Shown here in pieces: positions 9,058 through 18,667 of a stretch of 64,000 nucleotides of DNA. The notes under the pieces were generated by a model. The model worked only from the letters and a program-made list of their open reading frames with translations, was not told where the DNA came from and ran no database searches. The DNA comes from Thermodesulfobacteriota bacterium. GTDB lineage: Bacteria; Desulfobacterota; BSN033; UBA1163. Location of the stretch: contig JAOAHX010000007.1 of assembly GCA_026415035.1 (NCBI GenBank), positions 61,769 to 125,768 of the forward strand, given 5' to 3'. Position 1 is the stretch's first letter, and every line of letters begins with the position of its first letter. The translations under genes were made by a program, and so were the position numbers.

Positions 9058-9863
9058 GCGGAGAAATTCATCTGGTCAACGATCTCTCTCGGTGGACCCT
9101 CCCCATGGTCCAGCAGTGGCTCTTCGTGGTGGTGCGGGTCGCCCCCATCGTCTTCCTGATGCCCCTCTTTCAATCGCGGAATGTGCCGCAACGGGTGAAG
9201 GCGGCCATCACCCTGATCCTCAGCCTGGTTCTTTTTCCCTCCGTCGCGATCGAGGAGACGGCCTTTCCGAGCGAGCCCGTGGGTTTCGGGCTCCTCGTCT
9301 TCTCCGAGATGGCCATCGGATTGGTCTTGGGGCTTTCGATCCGCATGGTTTTCGCTGGGCTCCAGCTGGCGGGTGAGATCGCGGGCACCCAGATGGGGTT
9401 CGGAATGGCCAGGGTGATGGACCCCCAGTTCGGATCGGAATCGACGGTGATGACCGAATTTTACTTTCTGATCGGGCTGCTCCTCTTTCTCTCCGTCGAT
9501 GGCCATCACTGGTTTTTCCGGGCCTTGGCCCAAAGCTTCCAACTCATCCGGCCCGGCGGGATCCATCTCCAAGAGGGCCTCTTCGATCAGTTTCTCCGGC
9601 TCTCCGGGAGGATGTTCGTCCTGGCGATCCAGATCGTGGCCCCCCTCTTGGCGATTTTGCTGTTGATCAAGATCGCCCTGGGGATCATCGCCCGGACGAT
9701 GCCCCAGATGAATTTATTGATGGCCAGTTTTCCTCTGACGATCGGGCTGGGGTTGATCATGATCGGCCTCTCACTGGACCTTTTCTGGGTAAGCCTGGGA
9801 AAGTGGATGGATGAGTCGGGCCGGAGGTTGGTGACCACCCTCTTGCCCCTCATGAAGGAGTGA
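9054..9863 (+). CDS. fliR: Flagellar export gate protein FliR
   Basis: FliR contributes one subunit to the FliP-FliQ-FliR gate. The 269 residues are mostly hydrophobic helices. Family stretches include VRVAPIVFLMPLF, RNVPQRVKAAITLILSL, GLVLGLSIRMVF and GTQMGFGMARVMDPQ. ATG 9054 is chosen because it overlaps the fliQ stop as ATGA; ATG 9045 is an alternative. A fusion to flhB, seen in some bacteria, is absent here. Confidence 0.95.
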   Translation: MSGEIHLVNDLSRWTLPMVQQWLFVVVRVAPIVFLMPLFQSRNVPQRVKAAITLILSLVLFPSVAIEETAFPSEPVGFGLLVFSEMAIGLVLGLSIRMVFAGLQLAGEIAGTQMGFGMARVMDPQFGSESTVMTEFYFLIGLLLFLSVDGHHWFFRALAQSFQLIRPGGIHLQEGLFDQFLRLSGRMFVLAIQIVAPLLAILLLIKIALGIIARTMPQMNLLMASFPLTIGLGLIMIGLSLDLFWVSLGKWMDESGRRLVTTLLPLMKE

Positions 9864-9865
9864 CC

Positions 9866-10933
9866 ATGGCGGAGGAGTCCTTTTCGGAACGGACGGAACA
9901 GGCGACGCCGAAGAAGCGGGAGGAGGCCCGGCGAAAGGGCCACGTGGCCAAGAGCCGGGAGATCCCCTCGGTCGCTCTCCTCCTCGGAGGAGGTTCCTTC
10001 CTCGTCCTCCTGGGCTCCTATGTTTGTCGCCACCTGTCCGACCTCATGGTCCTCTCTTTTCAAAGGGTCGGGGCCAGGACCTTCTCCTCGGAGGCCGTTC
10101 TCCTGATGAGCGAAGAGGTGGTTCGATCCGTCTTGACGATCCTCCTCCCCCTCCTCACCGTGCTCCTTTTGATCTCGGTCGGAAGCCATTACGTCCAGAG
10201 CGGAACGTTGATCACGGCCGAGGCGTTGAAGTGGGATTGGAACCGACTGAATCCGATCGCCGGATTGAAGCGCCTCTTATCGAAGCAATCGGTGGCGGAG
10301 CTTTTCAAATCGATCTTCAAATTGATCATCATCGGTGGGATGGCCTACCTGACGATCCAAAAGGCGCTGCCCGATCTTCTCCTGCTCATGGATCGATCGC
10401 CCGAGGCCATTTTTAGTTCGGTGGGGTCCCTCGCCTGGGGCCTCCTGCTCCGGACGGGCGCTCTGATGGGCCTCTTGGCGGGTTTGGATTACCTCTTCCA
10501 ACGATGGACCTATGAGCGAAATCTTCGGATGACGAGGCAGGAGGTGAAGGAGGAGTTCAAGCAGACCGAGGGCGATCCGATGGTCAAGGCGCGGCTCCGG
10601 AGCCTCCAGCGCCAGATCGCCCGGAGGAGGATGATGGCGGAGGTGCCGAAGGCCGATGTCATCATCACCAACCCCACCCACCTGGCCGTTGCCCTCCTCT
10701 ACCGAATGAAGAAGATGGAAGCCCCCAAGGTGGTGGCCAAAGGTTCGGGATGGATCGCCGAAAAGATCGTCGAGATCGCCCGACATCACCAGGTCCCGGT
10801 GATCGAGAACCCCCCCCTGGCCCGACTCCTCTATAAGACGGTCGAGGTGGGGCAGATGATCCCTTCCCAGTTTTACCAGGCCGTGGCCGATATTTTGGCC
10901 TATGTCTATCGCTTGAAGAACCGGAGAGGTTGA
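9866..10933 (+). CDS. flhB: Flagellar export switch protein FlhB
   Basis: FlhB works with the export gate and changes substrate class after self-cleavage. The 355 residues have an N-terminal SERTEQATPKKREEARRKG, four membrane segments and a cytoplasmic domain with the cleavage motif NPTH at 269-272, the same numbering as in E. coli. ATG 9866 has AAGGAG five bases upstream and follows the fliR stop by two bases. A second gene encoding only an FlhB-like C-terminal part lies at 18220-18591. Confidence 0.97.
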   Translation: MAEESFSERTEQATPKKREEARRKGHVAKSREIPSVALLLGGGSFLVLLGSYVCRHLSDLMVLSFQRVGARTFSSEAVLLMSEEVVRSVLTILLPLLTVLLLISVGSHYVQSGTLITAEALKWDWNRLNPIAGLKRLLSKQSVAELFKSIFKLIIIGGMAYLTIQKALPDLLLLMDRSPEAIFSSVGSLAWGLLLRTGALMGLLAGLDYLFQRWTYERNLRMTRQEVKEEFKQTEGDPMVKARLRSLQRQIARRRMMAEVPKADVIITNPTHLAVALLYRMKKMEAPKVVAKGSGWIAEKIVEIARHHQVPVIENPPLARLLYKTVEVGQMIPSQFYQAVADILAYVYRLKNRRG

Positions 10934-10937
10934 GACC

Positions 10938-13028
10938 ATGGGCGGACCGGAGGGTTTCCTTTCCATTTTCAAAGGGGTTCGAAAGATCCAACAGGCCGAT
11001 CTCTATCTGGCCACAGGGGTGGTTTCGATTCTCCTCGTCATGATCCTGCCCCTACCTGCGCTCCTGATCGATCTTCTCCTTTCGGTGAGCCTCACCTTCT
11101 CGCTGATCATCCTGCTGACCTCCCTCTACATCAAGACCCCTCTTGAGTTTTCCACCTTCCCCTCGCTCCTGCTGATGACCACCCTTTTCCGACTCTCCCT
11201 CAATATCGCCACGACCCGCCTGATTCTCCTCCACGGAAACGAGGGGACAACGGCAGCCGGCTATGTGATCCGGTCCTTCGGCCATTTCGTCATCGGCGGA
11301 AACTACTTCGTGGGTTTCGTCATCTTCATCATTTTGGTCATCATCAATTTCATCGTCATCACCAAGGGAAGCGGCCGGATTGCCGAGGTGGCTGCCCGGT
11401 TCACCCTCGACGCCATGCCCGGCAAACAGATGAGCATTGATGCCGACCTCAATGCCGGGTTGATCGACGAAAAGGAGGCGAGGAAGCGGAGGGCCCAGAT
11501 TGCCCGGGAGGCCGACTTCTACGGCGCGATGGACGGGGCCAGCAAATTCGTGAGGGGAGAGGCCGTGGCAGGCCTGCTCATCATGCTCATCAACATCGTC
11601 GGAGGGTTTCTCATCGGGGTCTTTCAGCACCGGATGCCTTTTTTAACCGCTGCCGAGACCTTCACGGTCCTGACGATCGGGGATGGCCTGGTCTCTCAGA
11701 TACCCGCCTTGATGATCTCCACAGCCGCGGGAATCATTGTGAGCCGGGCGGCCTCGGAGCACCATATGGGGAGGGAACTGGGAAACCAGATCCGGCTCCA
11801 GCCCCAGGCCATCACCCTTTCGGCAGGCATCCTCTTCTTTTTGGGACTGATTCCAGGGCTTCCCCATCTGCCCTTCATCGGCCTCTCCTTAGTCGTCGGC
11901 CTTCTCAGCTACCTCGTCTACAAGGAGCAGAGCCGGGTGGAGAGGCGACAGGCCGAGGAGGCCCGAAAATTGGTTCCCCCCACCGCACCGGAGCCGGTGG
12001 AATCCTTCTTGAACCTCGACCGGCTCGAGCTGGAAGTGGGATACGGTCTGATCCCGATCGTGGACGAGGAGCAGAACGGAGACCTCCTGGATCGCATCCG
12101 ATCGATCCGGCGCCAGTTCGCCCTTGAGATGGGGTTCATCGTTCCCCCTCTGCGGGTCAGGGATAATCTCCAGCTGAAGCCGGGGGAGTATCGCATCCTC
12201 GTCAAAGGGAATGAGGTGGCCCGGGGCGAGGTGATGCCGGGCTTTGTGATGGCCCTCAGCGCGGGGGAGGTCAAACGGGATCTCGAGGGGATTCCGACCC
12301 GTGAACCGGTCTTCGGACTTCCCGCCCTCTGGCTCCCTGAGAAGCGGAAGGACGAGGCCCAGTTCGCGGGGTATACCGTGGTCGACGTCTCCACGATCAT
12401 CACCACCCATCTGACGGAGGTCCTTCGATCCCATGCCGATGAGCTCCTGGGACGGCAAGATGTCCAGAAATTGCTCGATCGCCTGGGCCAACAATATCCG
12501 AAGGCCGTGGAAGAGTTGACCCCCCAGCTTCTTTCTCTGGGCACGATCCAGAGGGTCTTGCAGAACCTCTTGAAAGAACGGGTCTCCATCCGGGATCTGC
12601 TGACCATCGTGGAGACGTTGGCGGATTATGCCCCCCTGACCAAAGACCCCGATCTCTTAACCGAATATGTCCGGCAGCGGCTGGCCCGGACCATCGTCAA
12701 ACAGTATGAGACGCCGGAAGGGGTCCTGCCCCTCATCACCCTGGATCAGCAGACCGAAGACCTGCTGCGGGACCGAATCCAGAAAGGAGACTATGGGACG
12801 ACCCTCGTTCTGGAGCCAAGCCTGGTTCAGAAGATCGTCTCCAACCTCCACCAGATTCTCGAAAGGATGACCCAACTCAATTATCAACCCGTTCTCCTCT
12901 GTTCGCCGGTGCTGCGGAGGCATTTGAAACGCCTGCTCGACCGACTGCTTCCCCAGATCGCGGTCCTCTCCCATACCGAATTGCCTCCGCATACCAAGAT
13001 TCAATCGTTGGGGACGGTGACGATTTGA
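10938..13028 (+). CDS. flhA: Flagellar export apparatus protein FlhA
   Basis: FlhA is the proton-driven export engine whose cytoplasmic ring receives chaperone-substrate complexes. The 696 residues are the normal length. The N-terminal half has about eight membrane segments and the FHIPEP-family stretches PLEFSTFPSLLLMTTLFRLSL, read in parts, and DAMPGKQMSIDADLNAG. The C-terminal half is soluble and includes GYGLIPIVDEEQNGDLLDRI. It starts four bases after the flhB stop. Confidence 0.97.
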   Translation: MGGPEGFLSIFKGVRKIQQADLYLATGVVSILLVMILPLPALLIDLLLSVSLTFSLIILLTSLYIKTPLEFSTFPSLLLMTTLFRLSLNIATTRLILLHGNEGTTAAGYVIRSFGHFVIGGNYFVGFVIFIILVIINFIVITKGSGRIAEVAARFTLDAMPGKQMSIDADLNAGLIDEKEARKRRAQIAREADFYGAMDGASKFVRGEAVAGLLIMLINIVGGFLIGVFQHRMPFLTAAETFTVLTIGDGLVSQIPALMISTAAGIIVSRAASEHHMGRELGNQIRLQPQAITLSAGILFFLGLIPGLPHLPFIGLSLVVGLLSYLVYKEQSRVERRQAEEARKLVPPTAPEPVESFLNLDRLELEVGYGLIPIVDEEQNGDLLDRIRSIRRQFALEMGFIVPPLRVRDNLQLKPGEYRILVKGNEVARGEVMPGFVMALSAGEVKRDLEGIPTREPVFGLPALWLPEKRKDEAQFAGYTVVDVSTIITTHLTEVLRSHADELLGRQDVQKLLDRLGQQYPKAVEELTPQLLSLGTIQRVLQNLLKERVSIRDLLTIVETLADYAPLTKDPDLLTEYVRQRLARTIVKQYETPEGVLPLITLDQQTEDLLRDRIQKGDYGTTLVLEPSLVQKIVSNLHQILERMTQLNYQPVLLCSPVLRRHLKRLLDRLLPQIAVLSHTELPPHTKIQSLGTVTI

Positions 13029-13061
13029 GAGGGGTGAGGGAGAAGGGAAGAGGGGATTGGT

Positions 13062-14069
13062 ATGCAGATTAAACCGTATTCAGGAAAAGACATGCAAGAA
13101 GTCCTGAGGAAGGTGAAGGAGGAGATGGGCCAGGAGGCGATCATCCTTTCGACCCGGAAGGTCAAAGGGGGGATCGAAGTCGTCGCCGCCATCGATCGTC
13201 CTCCTGCCGGGGCATCGGAGACCCCGATCCCTCCCCGTTTTTACCAGCTTTCCCCCTCCGAGGGCGCGGTTTTATCCGGGAGGTCGGAAGAGGAACGCTT
13301 TCTTCAGAAACTCACCTCTGCGGGCCTCTATCCTAAATTCGTCCAGGAGCTGGCCGAGGCGATCCATGACCTCCATCAAAGGCCTCTTGCCGTTCCCCTC
13401 CCGGAGGCCTACCGGGGTCTTCTCAACTGGAGATTGATGGAACAGGTGGAGGTGATGGTCCCCTCCCCGAGCCGGCCAAGGGTTTGGGCCTTTGTCGGGC
13501 CCACCGGAATCGGAAAGACGACCACGATGGTGAAGTTGGCGGCCCATTACCGGTTGAAGGAGACCGATCGGGTCACGCTGATCACGACCGACACCTACCG
13601 CATCGGCGCGGTGGAACAGTTGAAACAGTATGCCCAGCTCTTGCGCCTTCCTCTCGAGGTGGCCTATCGGCCCGATGACCTGAGACGGATCATCGAACAG
13701 CATCAGGACCGGGACCTCCTCCTGATCGACACGGCCGGCCGAAGTCCGAAGAGTCCCGAGGCCATGGAGGAACTGAAAGATTTTATGACCGCGCATCCGA
13801 AGATCGAGAATCACCTCCTCCTCAGCGCGACGATGAAAGAGACCGACCTCGCTTGGATCGTGGACCGGTTCCGGGTGATCCCCATCGCCAGCTACATCTT
13901 CACCAAGCTGGACGAAACGACCCATTATATCCCCCTTTTCAATCAACTGATGCGATACAAGAGGCCCCTGTCCTACCTGACCCATGGCCAGAACGTCCCC
14001 GAGGACATAGAACAGGCCACCAAGTCCCGGGTGGCCCACATGGTGCTCGATACGCTCCTATTCCATTGA
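13062..14069 (+). CDS. flhF: Flagellar SRP-type GTPase FlhF
   Basis: FlhF sets the place and number of flagella, especially in polar flagellates. The 335 residues have the short basic N-terminal region, an N domain and an SRP-type G domain. Visible motifs are GPTGIGKTTT (146-155), TTDTYRIGAVEQLKQYA and LIDTAGRSPKS. Its partner FlhG follows after 13 bases, so this pair probably controls polar placement of the flagellum, an inference from the family. Confidence 0.95.
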   Translation: MQIKPYSGKDMQEVLRKVKEEMGQEAIILSTRKVKGGIEVVAAIDRPPAGASETPIPPRFYQLSPSEGAVLSGRSEEERFLQKLTSAGLYPKFVQELAEAIHDLHQRPLAVPLPEAYRGLLNWRLMEQVEVMVPSPSRPRVWAFVGPTGIGKTTTMVKLAAHYRLKETDRVTLITTDTYRIGAVEQLKQYAQLLRLPLEVAYRPDDLRRIIEQHQDRDLLLIDTAGRSPKSPEAMEELKDFMTAHPKIENHLLLSATMKETDLAWIVDRFRVIPIASYIFTKLDETTHYIPLFNQLMRYKRPLSYLTHGQNVPEDIEQATKSRVAHMVLDTLLFH

Positions 14070-14082
14070 AGAGGTGAAGAGG

Positions 14083-15021
14083 ATGGATCAAGCAGAAGGA
14101 CTGCGAACGCTGATGGCCCCGTCTTTGGATGGGAGAACCGGCTACCTTCCTGGCCGGGAGAGGGAGCAGAAGGAGGGCCTGAGGGGCTCTCCACGGGTCA
14201 TCTCCGTCACGAGCGGGAAGGGCGGGGTGGGGAAGACGAACGTGGTGGTCAATCTGGCCCTGGCCCTCAGTCGATTGGGGAAGAAGGTTTTGGTCCTCGA
14301 TGCCGACCTGGGGTTGGCCAACATCGACGTCCTGTTAGGTCTGGTTCCGCGGTTTACGATCGAGCATTTCTTCCAACGTCAGAAGACCCTTCCAGAGATT
14401 CTCATCGAGGGGCCCGGCGGGATCCGCATCCTCCCCGCCAGCTCGGGCGTCTCGAGCCTTGTCCACCTCGACGAGACCCAGAAACTCTTCCTGTTGGAGG
14501 AGGTGGAGCTTCTGGCCGAGGAGATCGACCTCCTTTTGATCGACACGGGGGCCGGGATCTCCTCCAACGTCCTCTACTTCAACATGGCGGCCCAGGAGTC
14601 GATCGTGGTGGTCACGCCCGAGCCGACCTCGTTGACCGATGCCTATGCCCTCATCAAGGTCTTATCGACCCACTTCGAGAAGAGGCATTTCATGGTGCTG
14701 GTCAATTTCGTCTCGAGCGAAGAGGAGGCGAAACGGGTCTTTCGGAAGATCAGCAAGGTGATCGACCGGTTTTTGAAGAGCCTTTCCATCGATTATCTGG
14801 GGTTTATTCCCTTCGATGAAAAGCTGCCGCAAGCGGTGAGACATCAGAAGCCCGTGCTGGAGGTCTTTCCCGCGGCCCAGTCGAGCCGGCGCTTTGAGGA
14901 TCTTGCCCGGGTTCTCCAAGACCGACTTTTGCCTCCGCTGCCCACGGGCGGGATCCAGTTCTTCTGGAAGAGCTTATTCCAGGCGCAGAACCGTCTCGAA
15001 TTGGAAAGGGGGATGGTGTGA
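14083..15021 (+). CDS. flhG: Flagellar number regulator FlhG (MinD-like ATPase)
   Basis: FlhG (YlxH/FleN) is a ParA/MinD-type ATPase that limits flagellar number and stimulates FlhF. With ATG 14083 the protein begins MDQAEGLR, the DQAxxLR activator helix that binds FlhF, which supports this start over GTG 14074. The deviant Walker A is SGKGGVGKT (44-52), followed by VLDADLGLANIDVLLGL and LLIDTGAGIS. Its stop overlaps the GTG start of fliA. Confidence 0.95.
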   Translation: MDQAEGLRTLMAPSLDGRTGYLPGREREQKEGLRGSPRVISVTSGKGGVGKTNVVVNLALALSRLGKKVLVLDADLGLANIDVLLGLVPRFTIEHFFQRQKTLPEILIEGPGGIRILPASSGVSSLVHLDETQKLFLLEEVELLAEEIDLLLIDTGAGISSNVLYFNMAAQESIVVVTPEPTSLTDAYALIKVLSTHFEKRHFMVLVNFVSSEEEAKRVFRKISKVIDRFLKSLSIDYLGFIPFDEKLPQAVRHQKPVLEVFPAAQSSRRFEDLARVLQDRLLPPLPTGGIQFFWKSLFQAQNRLELERGMV

Positions 15022-15863
15022 AACCGAAAACCCTATACCGAACCCGACCGGAGCCAGCGGTGGATCCAGCCTCCGCCCCTTTTTCTTCCTCGGAAGATCG
15101 AAACGAGGTCATCCTGCGCTATGCGCCCTTGATCAAGCATGTCGCCCATCGGCTGGCCATGAGGCTTCCCTCCCACATCTGCGTGGACGATTTGATCAGC
15201 GCAGGGGTCATCGGTCTGATGGACGCCGTATCGAAGTTCGATCCCGAGAAGAAGGTAGAGTTTAAAACCTATGCCGAATTCCGGATCCGCGGGGCGATGA
15301 TCGACGAGCTGAGGACCATGGACTGGGTCCCGCGTTCCCTCCGGCAGAAGGCCACCCAGATCGAACGGACGATCCAGCAATTGGAGAGGCGAAACGGGAG
15401 GGCCGTTGAAGACGAGGAGATCGCCTCTGCGATGGGCCTCTCCCTGGACGAGTACTACCGGACCCTCAAGGATCTCCAGGGCCTCTCTCCCATCGATCCC
15501 GAGGAGGTCCTGAGGCGATGCCCCCGGGTCTCCATCGAGGACGTCGTGGAGATCCTTGCCGGAGAGGAAGAGAACAACCCTTTTCATCAATACAGCCTCA
15601 ACGAGCTGAAAGGGCTCCTCTCCAGGGCGATCGACACCCTTTCGGAAAAGGAACGGACCGTCCTATCCCTATACTACTACGAGGAGCTCACGTTGAAGGA
15701 GATCGGTGAGGTCCTGGGCCTCACCGAATCGAGGATCTGTCAGATTCATGCCAAGGCGATCTTGAAACTGAGGTCTCGCCTGAAGGCCTACCTGAGAGAA
15801 GACGAAGAGGCCCCAGGGCCTCTTCCATCTCATGCCAAAGGAGAAGTCCGATGCCCAACTTAA
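15018..15863 (+). CDS. fliA: RNA polymerase sigma-28 factor FliA
   Basis: FliA directs transcription of late flagellar and chemotaxis genes. The 281 residues show region 2 ([20 protein letters not shown] and [17 protein letters not shown]), region 3 and region 4 ([21 protein letters not shown], then [15 protein letters not shown]). The GTG start at 15018 overlaps the flhG stop. The likely target promoters in this window are listed separately, and the antagonist FlgM is encoded at 26924. The last 13 bases overlap cheY. Confidence 0.96.
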   Translation: MKPKTLYRTRPEPAVDPASAPFSSSEDRNEVILRYAPLIKHVAHRLAMRLPSHICVDDLISAGVIGLMDAVSKFDPEKKVEFKTYAEFRIRGAMIDELRTMDWVPRSLRQKATQIERTIQQLERRNGRAVEDEEIASAMGLSLDEYYRTLKDLQGLSPIDPEEVLRRCPRVSIEDVVEILAGEEENNPFHQYSLNELKGLLSRAIDTLSEKERTVLSLYYYEELTLKEIGEVLGLTESRICQIHAKAILKLRSRLKAYLREDEEAPGPLPSHAKGEVRCPT

Positions 15864-16234
15864 CGATGAACATTTTGGTGGTGGATGACTTTTCAACCAT
15901 GCGGAGGATCATCAAAAACGTCCTCAAACAGCTTGGCTACGCCAACATCTTCGAGGCCGAGGATGGGATGGCCGCCTTGGAGGTCCTCAAGCGGGAGAAG
16001 ATCGATTTTATCATCTCCGACTGGAACATGCCTCAGATGACCGGGCTTGAACTCTTGAAGGCGGTGCGGGAAAGCCAGGCGTGGAAGGACATCCCTTTCC
16101 TCATGGTGACCGCCGAAGGGCAGAAAGAGAATGTGATCGAGGCGGTCAAGTATCGGGTGAACAACTATGTGGTGAAACCCTTCACCGCAGAGACCCTTAC
16201 GGAAAAGATCAATAAAATCTTCGAGGGAAGGTGA
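15851..16234 (+). CDS. cheY: Chemotaxis response regulator CheY
   Basis: CheY carries phosphate from CheA to FliM and changes motor direction. This 127-residue single receiver domain has D12 and D13 for magnesium, the phosphorylated D57 (IISDWNMP), T87 and K109 (NNYVVKPF), the same numbering as E. coli CheY. The start has AAAGGAG seven bases upstream and overlaps fliA by 13 bases. Placing cheY between fliA and structural genes is common in deltaproteobacteria. Confidence 0.95.
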   Translation: MPNLTMNILVVDDFSTMRRIIKNVLKQLGYANIFEAEDGMAALEVLKREKIDFIISDWNMPQMTGLELLKAVRESQAWKDIPFLMVTAEGQKENVIEAVKYRVNNYVVKPFTAETLTEKINKIFEGR

Positions 16235-16461
16235 TCCTCATGTCCGAAGAGATCGGCTCCTCGACCCCGCTTGGCCAACTTCGGCCGATGGATCGCTCCA
16301 AGGACACGGGTCAGAGGCCCTCCGAACGGGACCTCCCCCTTCAGAGGCGGAGACCAAAGGTGAAGGAGAGCCCAGAGGAAGAGGAGAAGGGCCATCGGCG
16401 AGGGCCTGAGGAGGGAGGAGAGCCCTCCTCCGCTGGCAAGATCGTTGACATCGTCATCTGA
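16231..16461 (+). CDS. Small charged protein between cheY and the DUF2802 gene
   Basis: I do not recognise this 76-residue protein. It is hydrophilic and low in complexity ([18 protein letters not shown]) but ends in an ordered-looking GKIVDIVI. There is no membrane segment or signal. The frame begins within the cheY stop (possible GTG at 16231 or ATG 16240) and ends 33 bases before the next gene, so the spacing fits an operon member. Whether it is translated is uncertain. Confidence 0.5.
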   Translation: MILMSEEIGSSTPLGQLRPMDRSKDTGQRPSERDLPLQRRRPKVKESPEEEEKGHRRGPEEGGEPSSAGKIVDIVI

Positions 16462-16494
16462 GCCGAATTGTCTCAATCGAAAAGGAGGGAGCGC

Positions 16495-16980
16495 ATGGTG
16501 AACTTGAATTCTCTTTTCAGTTCTTTGGAGTCCGGATACCTCTTGTTGACCGGGAGCATCTTCCTTCTGATCGTGGCTATGGTGGTCTATTTTAGGAAGA
16601 TTTTAGCCCTTCTCAGGCCCGCAGGGACCGCGGGAAGAAACCCCGAAGGTCTGGCCCAGTGGGTTCAGGAATCGGAGCGCCTCTATGAGGAGCTTTCCAA
16701 GGTTCTCGAAGAGCGGAAGAAGATCGCAGAAGGATTGATCGCCCAACTGGACGAGAGGATCGAGGCCCTGCGGGCGATGAAGATCGATCTGGACCGATAT
16801 GATCGTCCGATCGCCGAGGAGGTCTCCCCGAAAGAATCGGAGGAAGAGGTGCTTAAGATGGCCCAGGAGGGGAAAGACTATTCAGAGATCGCCAAGGAGA
16901 CCGGGCTTTCCGTCGGAGCCATCCAATTCATCATGAACCTGAGGCGATACGAGGAGGCGTCCCCCTTCAAGAGCCCTTGA
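16495..16980 (+). CDS. DUF2802-type membrane protein of flagellar operons
   Basis: The 161 residues have one N-terminal membrane segment (about 12-35), a coiled-coil region (RLYEELSKVLEERKKIAEGL) and a C-terminal helix-turn-helix-like module, EVLKMAQEGKDYSEIAKETG followed by LSVGAIQFIMNLRR. This is the DUF2802 arrangement found downstream of cheY in flagellar operons. The molecular role is not known to me. ATG 16495 has AAAGGAGG eight bases upstream; an earlier TTG at 16468 has none. Confidence 0.75.
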   Translation: MVNLNSLFSSLESGYLLLTGSIFLLIVAMVVYFRKILALLRPAGTAGRNPEGLAQWVQESERLYEELSKVLEERKKIAEGLIAQLDERIEALRAMKIDLDRYDRPIAEEVSPKESEEEVLKMAQEGKDYSEIAKETGLSVGAIQFIMNLRRYEEASPFKSP

Positions 16981-17017
16981 GGGTTGACCCTGCCCTCCTT
17001 GTCCTCCACTCCCTAAC

Positions 17018-18154
17018 GTGAAAACGCTCTTTTCCCCGACATCCACCACCGCTGGGCTGATTCGCCTCGATGCAACCTCGATGAAGGCCCTTCTCCCTTT
17101 GGAGATAGGCCAGGTCCTCAAGGGGAAGGTCCTCGAGGTGATCGATGGCCGACAGGCGATCCTTCAAGTGAAGGAGTCTGTTTTCAAGGTGGAGAGCCGG
17201 ATCCCTCTCCGGGAGGGCATGGAGGGAAGGTTTGAGGTGACGGCCCTCCGGCCCCACATCCTTCTCAAACTCCTTCCCGGAGAAGAGGAGATGCTTTCGA
17301 GCGAGGCCAAGCGAGGCCTCGCCTCCCTTCTCACAGCCCTCCCTTCGGAAGCGCTCTCCCAGCGGCTCCATCAAATCTGGGAGTGGGCGAGAGAGAAGGG
17401 CCCTCCTCAGATTCGAGCGACGATAGAGCGTCTGTGGCAATTGGGGACGTCGATTTCTCCGGGGCCATCGGGTTTGATCGGTCCCGAACAGATCGAGAGA
17501 TGGATCGCCGGAAGCGGCCTCTTCTTCGGGGTCCTTTTCGGAGAGGTGGTCAAAGAGGGAAAACTGAACCGCAACGAGGAAAGGTGGCCTCGAGATCTCA
17601 AAGGCCTCTTGATGAGATTGAAGGGCCAGCTCCTCCATGAACGAAAGGGATTGGAAGCCTCGGCCTTAGGGCCAAGGGAATTGGAGGAACTCCTTGAAGG
17701 CGTAGACCTCCTTCTTCAGAGGATCGAGGCCTATCAACAACTCTCGGCCGCTTCTTTCCAGACCGGAGGGAAGCTCTTTCTCCTCCTCCCCCTTTGGATG
17801 GACGGCTTCCTCCGATTTGTCGATCTTCAGGTGTCCCTCCATCGCCGCCAAGATCCGCAGCCCTCCGAAGGCGAGGGAAGGACGATCCAATTTCTTCTTC
17901 ACCTGCCGGAGTGGGGGAAGGTGAGCATCGAGGTTCAGACGATCGGCAGGCGGCTTCTCGGACGGTGTCTTTTCAGCCAGGAGGACGTGGCGACCTTCTT
18001 CAGAGAGAATCTTCCCGATCTTCTGGAAAGGCTGGTAGGGCTTGGATTTCAACCCGAGATCGAGGTGACCACTCAAAGGGCCGAGAAGATTTTGGAGAAT
18101 TTTTTGGCCGAGATCAAGGGAGGGGAAAGGCCCTTTCTGGATCTCATCGTTTGA
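17018..18154 (+). CDS. Second FliK-like protein (hook-length control C-terminal domain)
   Basis: The 378-residue protein begins with GTG at 17018. Residues about 30-90 look like a beta-rich segment (EIGQVLKGKVLEVIDGRQAIL). The last part (about 290-370) contains WGKVSIEVQTIGRRLLGRC, DVATFFRENLPDLLERL and VGLGFQPEIEV, which is the layout of the FliK C-terminal domain. It does not resemble the first FliK elsewhere. Directly followed by an FlhB C-terminal paralogue, it may act with that protein in export control; this is inference from position. Confidence 0.65.
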   Translation: MKTLFSPTSTTAGLIRLDATSMKALLPLEIGQVLKGKVLEVIDGRQAILQVKESVFKVESRIPLREGMEGRFEVTALRPHILLKLLPGEEEMLSSEAKRGLASLLTALPSEALSQRLHQIWEWAREKGPPQIRATIERLWQLGTSISPGPSGLIGPEQIERWIAGSGLFFGVLFGEVVKEGKLNRNEERWPRDLKGLLMRLKGQLLHERKGLEASALGPRELEELLEGVDLLLQRIEAYQQLSAASFQTGGKLFLLLPLWMDGFLRFVDLQVSLHRRQDPQPSEGEGRTIQFLLHLPEWGKVSIEVQTIGRRLLGRCLFSQEDVATFFRENLPDLLERLVGLGFQPEIEVTTQRAEKILENFLAEIKGGERPFLDLIV

Positions 18155-18219
18155 CCTCTTCTGTTAGGCCTCCCGGGCCACGGGTCCTGGGCAAGGGAGA
18201 GCCGGGAGAGAGGACTTCT

Positions 18220-18591
18220 ATGGGAAAACCCACCTCACCATTGCGATCGCTCAAAAAGGCCGTGGCTCTCAGGTACCGGCCCAAAAAGGATCGGGCCCCG
18301 AAGGTGACGGCCAAAGGGGAGGGTTGGTTGGCGGAGAAGATCATCGCCCTGGCCAGGGAACATGGGATTCCCATCCGGGAAGACCCTGCGTTGGTTCAGA
18401 TCCTCTCTCAGCTCGACCTCCAACAAGAGATCCCTCCGGAGACCTACCGGATCGTTGCCGAGATCCTCGCTTTTGTTTACCGGGTGAACCAGAAGTGGAA
18501 GGCCTCGAGGGTCAAGACCGAAGGGGGCAAAAATTTCCCCATGCCGGAGCGCTCTTTGCCCGATCGGGTCGGAAAAGGGCCCGTCCGATGA
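18220..18591 (+). CDS. flhX: FlhB C-terminal-domain paralogue (FlhX/YlqH type)
   Basis: The 123-residue protein matches the cytoplasmic C-terminal part of FlhB after the cleavage motif: AVALRYRPKKDRAPKVTAKG, EGWLAEKIIALAREHGIPI, and ETYRIVAEILAFVYRVNQKW align with the equivalent parts of FlhB at 10681-10920. It has no membrane segments and no NPTH. FlhX-type proteins can substitute for the cleaved FlhB domain. ATG 18220 follows GGAGAGAGG. A longer frame to 17794 overlaps the preceding gene and is rejected. Confidence 0.85.
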   Translation: MGKPTSPLRSLKKAVALRYRPKKDRAPKVTAKGEGWLAEKIIALAREHGIPIREDPALVQILSQLDLQQEIPPETYRIVAEILAFVYRVNQKWKASRVKTEGGKNFPMPERSLPDRVGKGPVR

Positions 18592-18624
18592 GCGTTATCT
18601 GGCCGGAATCGAAGGAGACTACCT

Positions 18625-18640
18625 TGGCACAGGCCTTGCA
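18625..18640 (+). promoter_or_regulatory. Sigma-54 promoter of the flgF-to-fliW operon
   Basis: TGGCACAGGCCTTGC at 18625-18639 carries the full TGGCAC -24 element and TTGC -12 element with correct spacing. Transcription would start near 18651, 17 bases before the flgF ATG and just ahead of its AAAGGAG ribosome site. It lies 34 bases after the flhX stop. Confidence 0.9.
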
Positions 18641-18667
18641 AATTTTGGGATTAAAGGAGAGACGACG

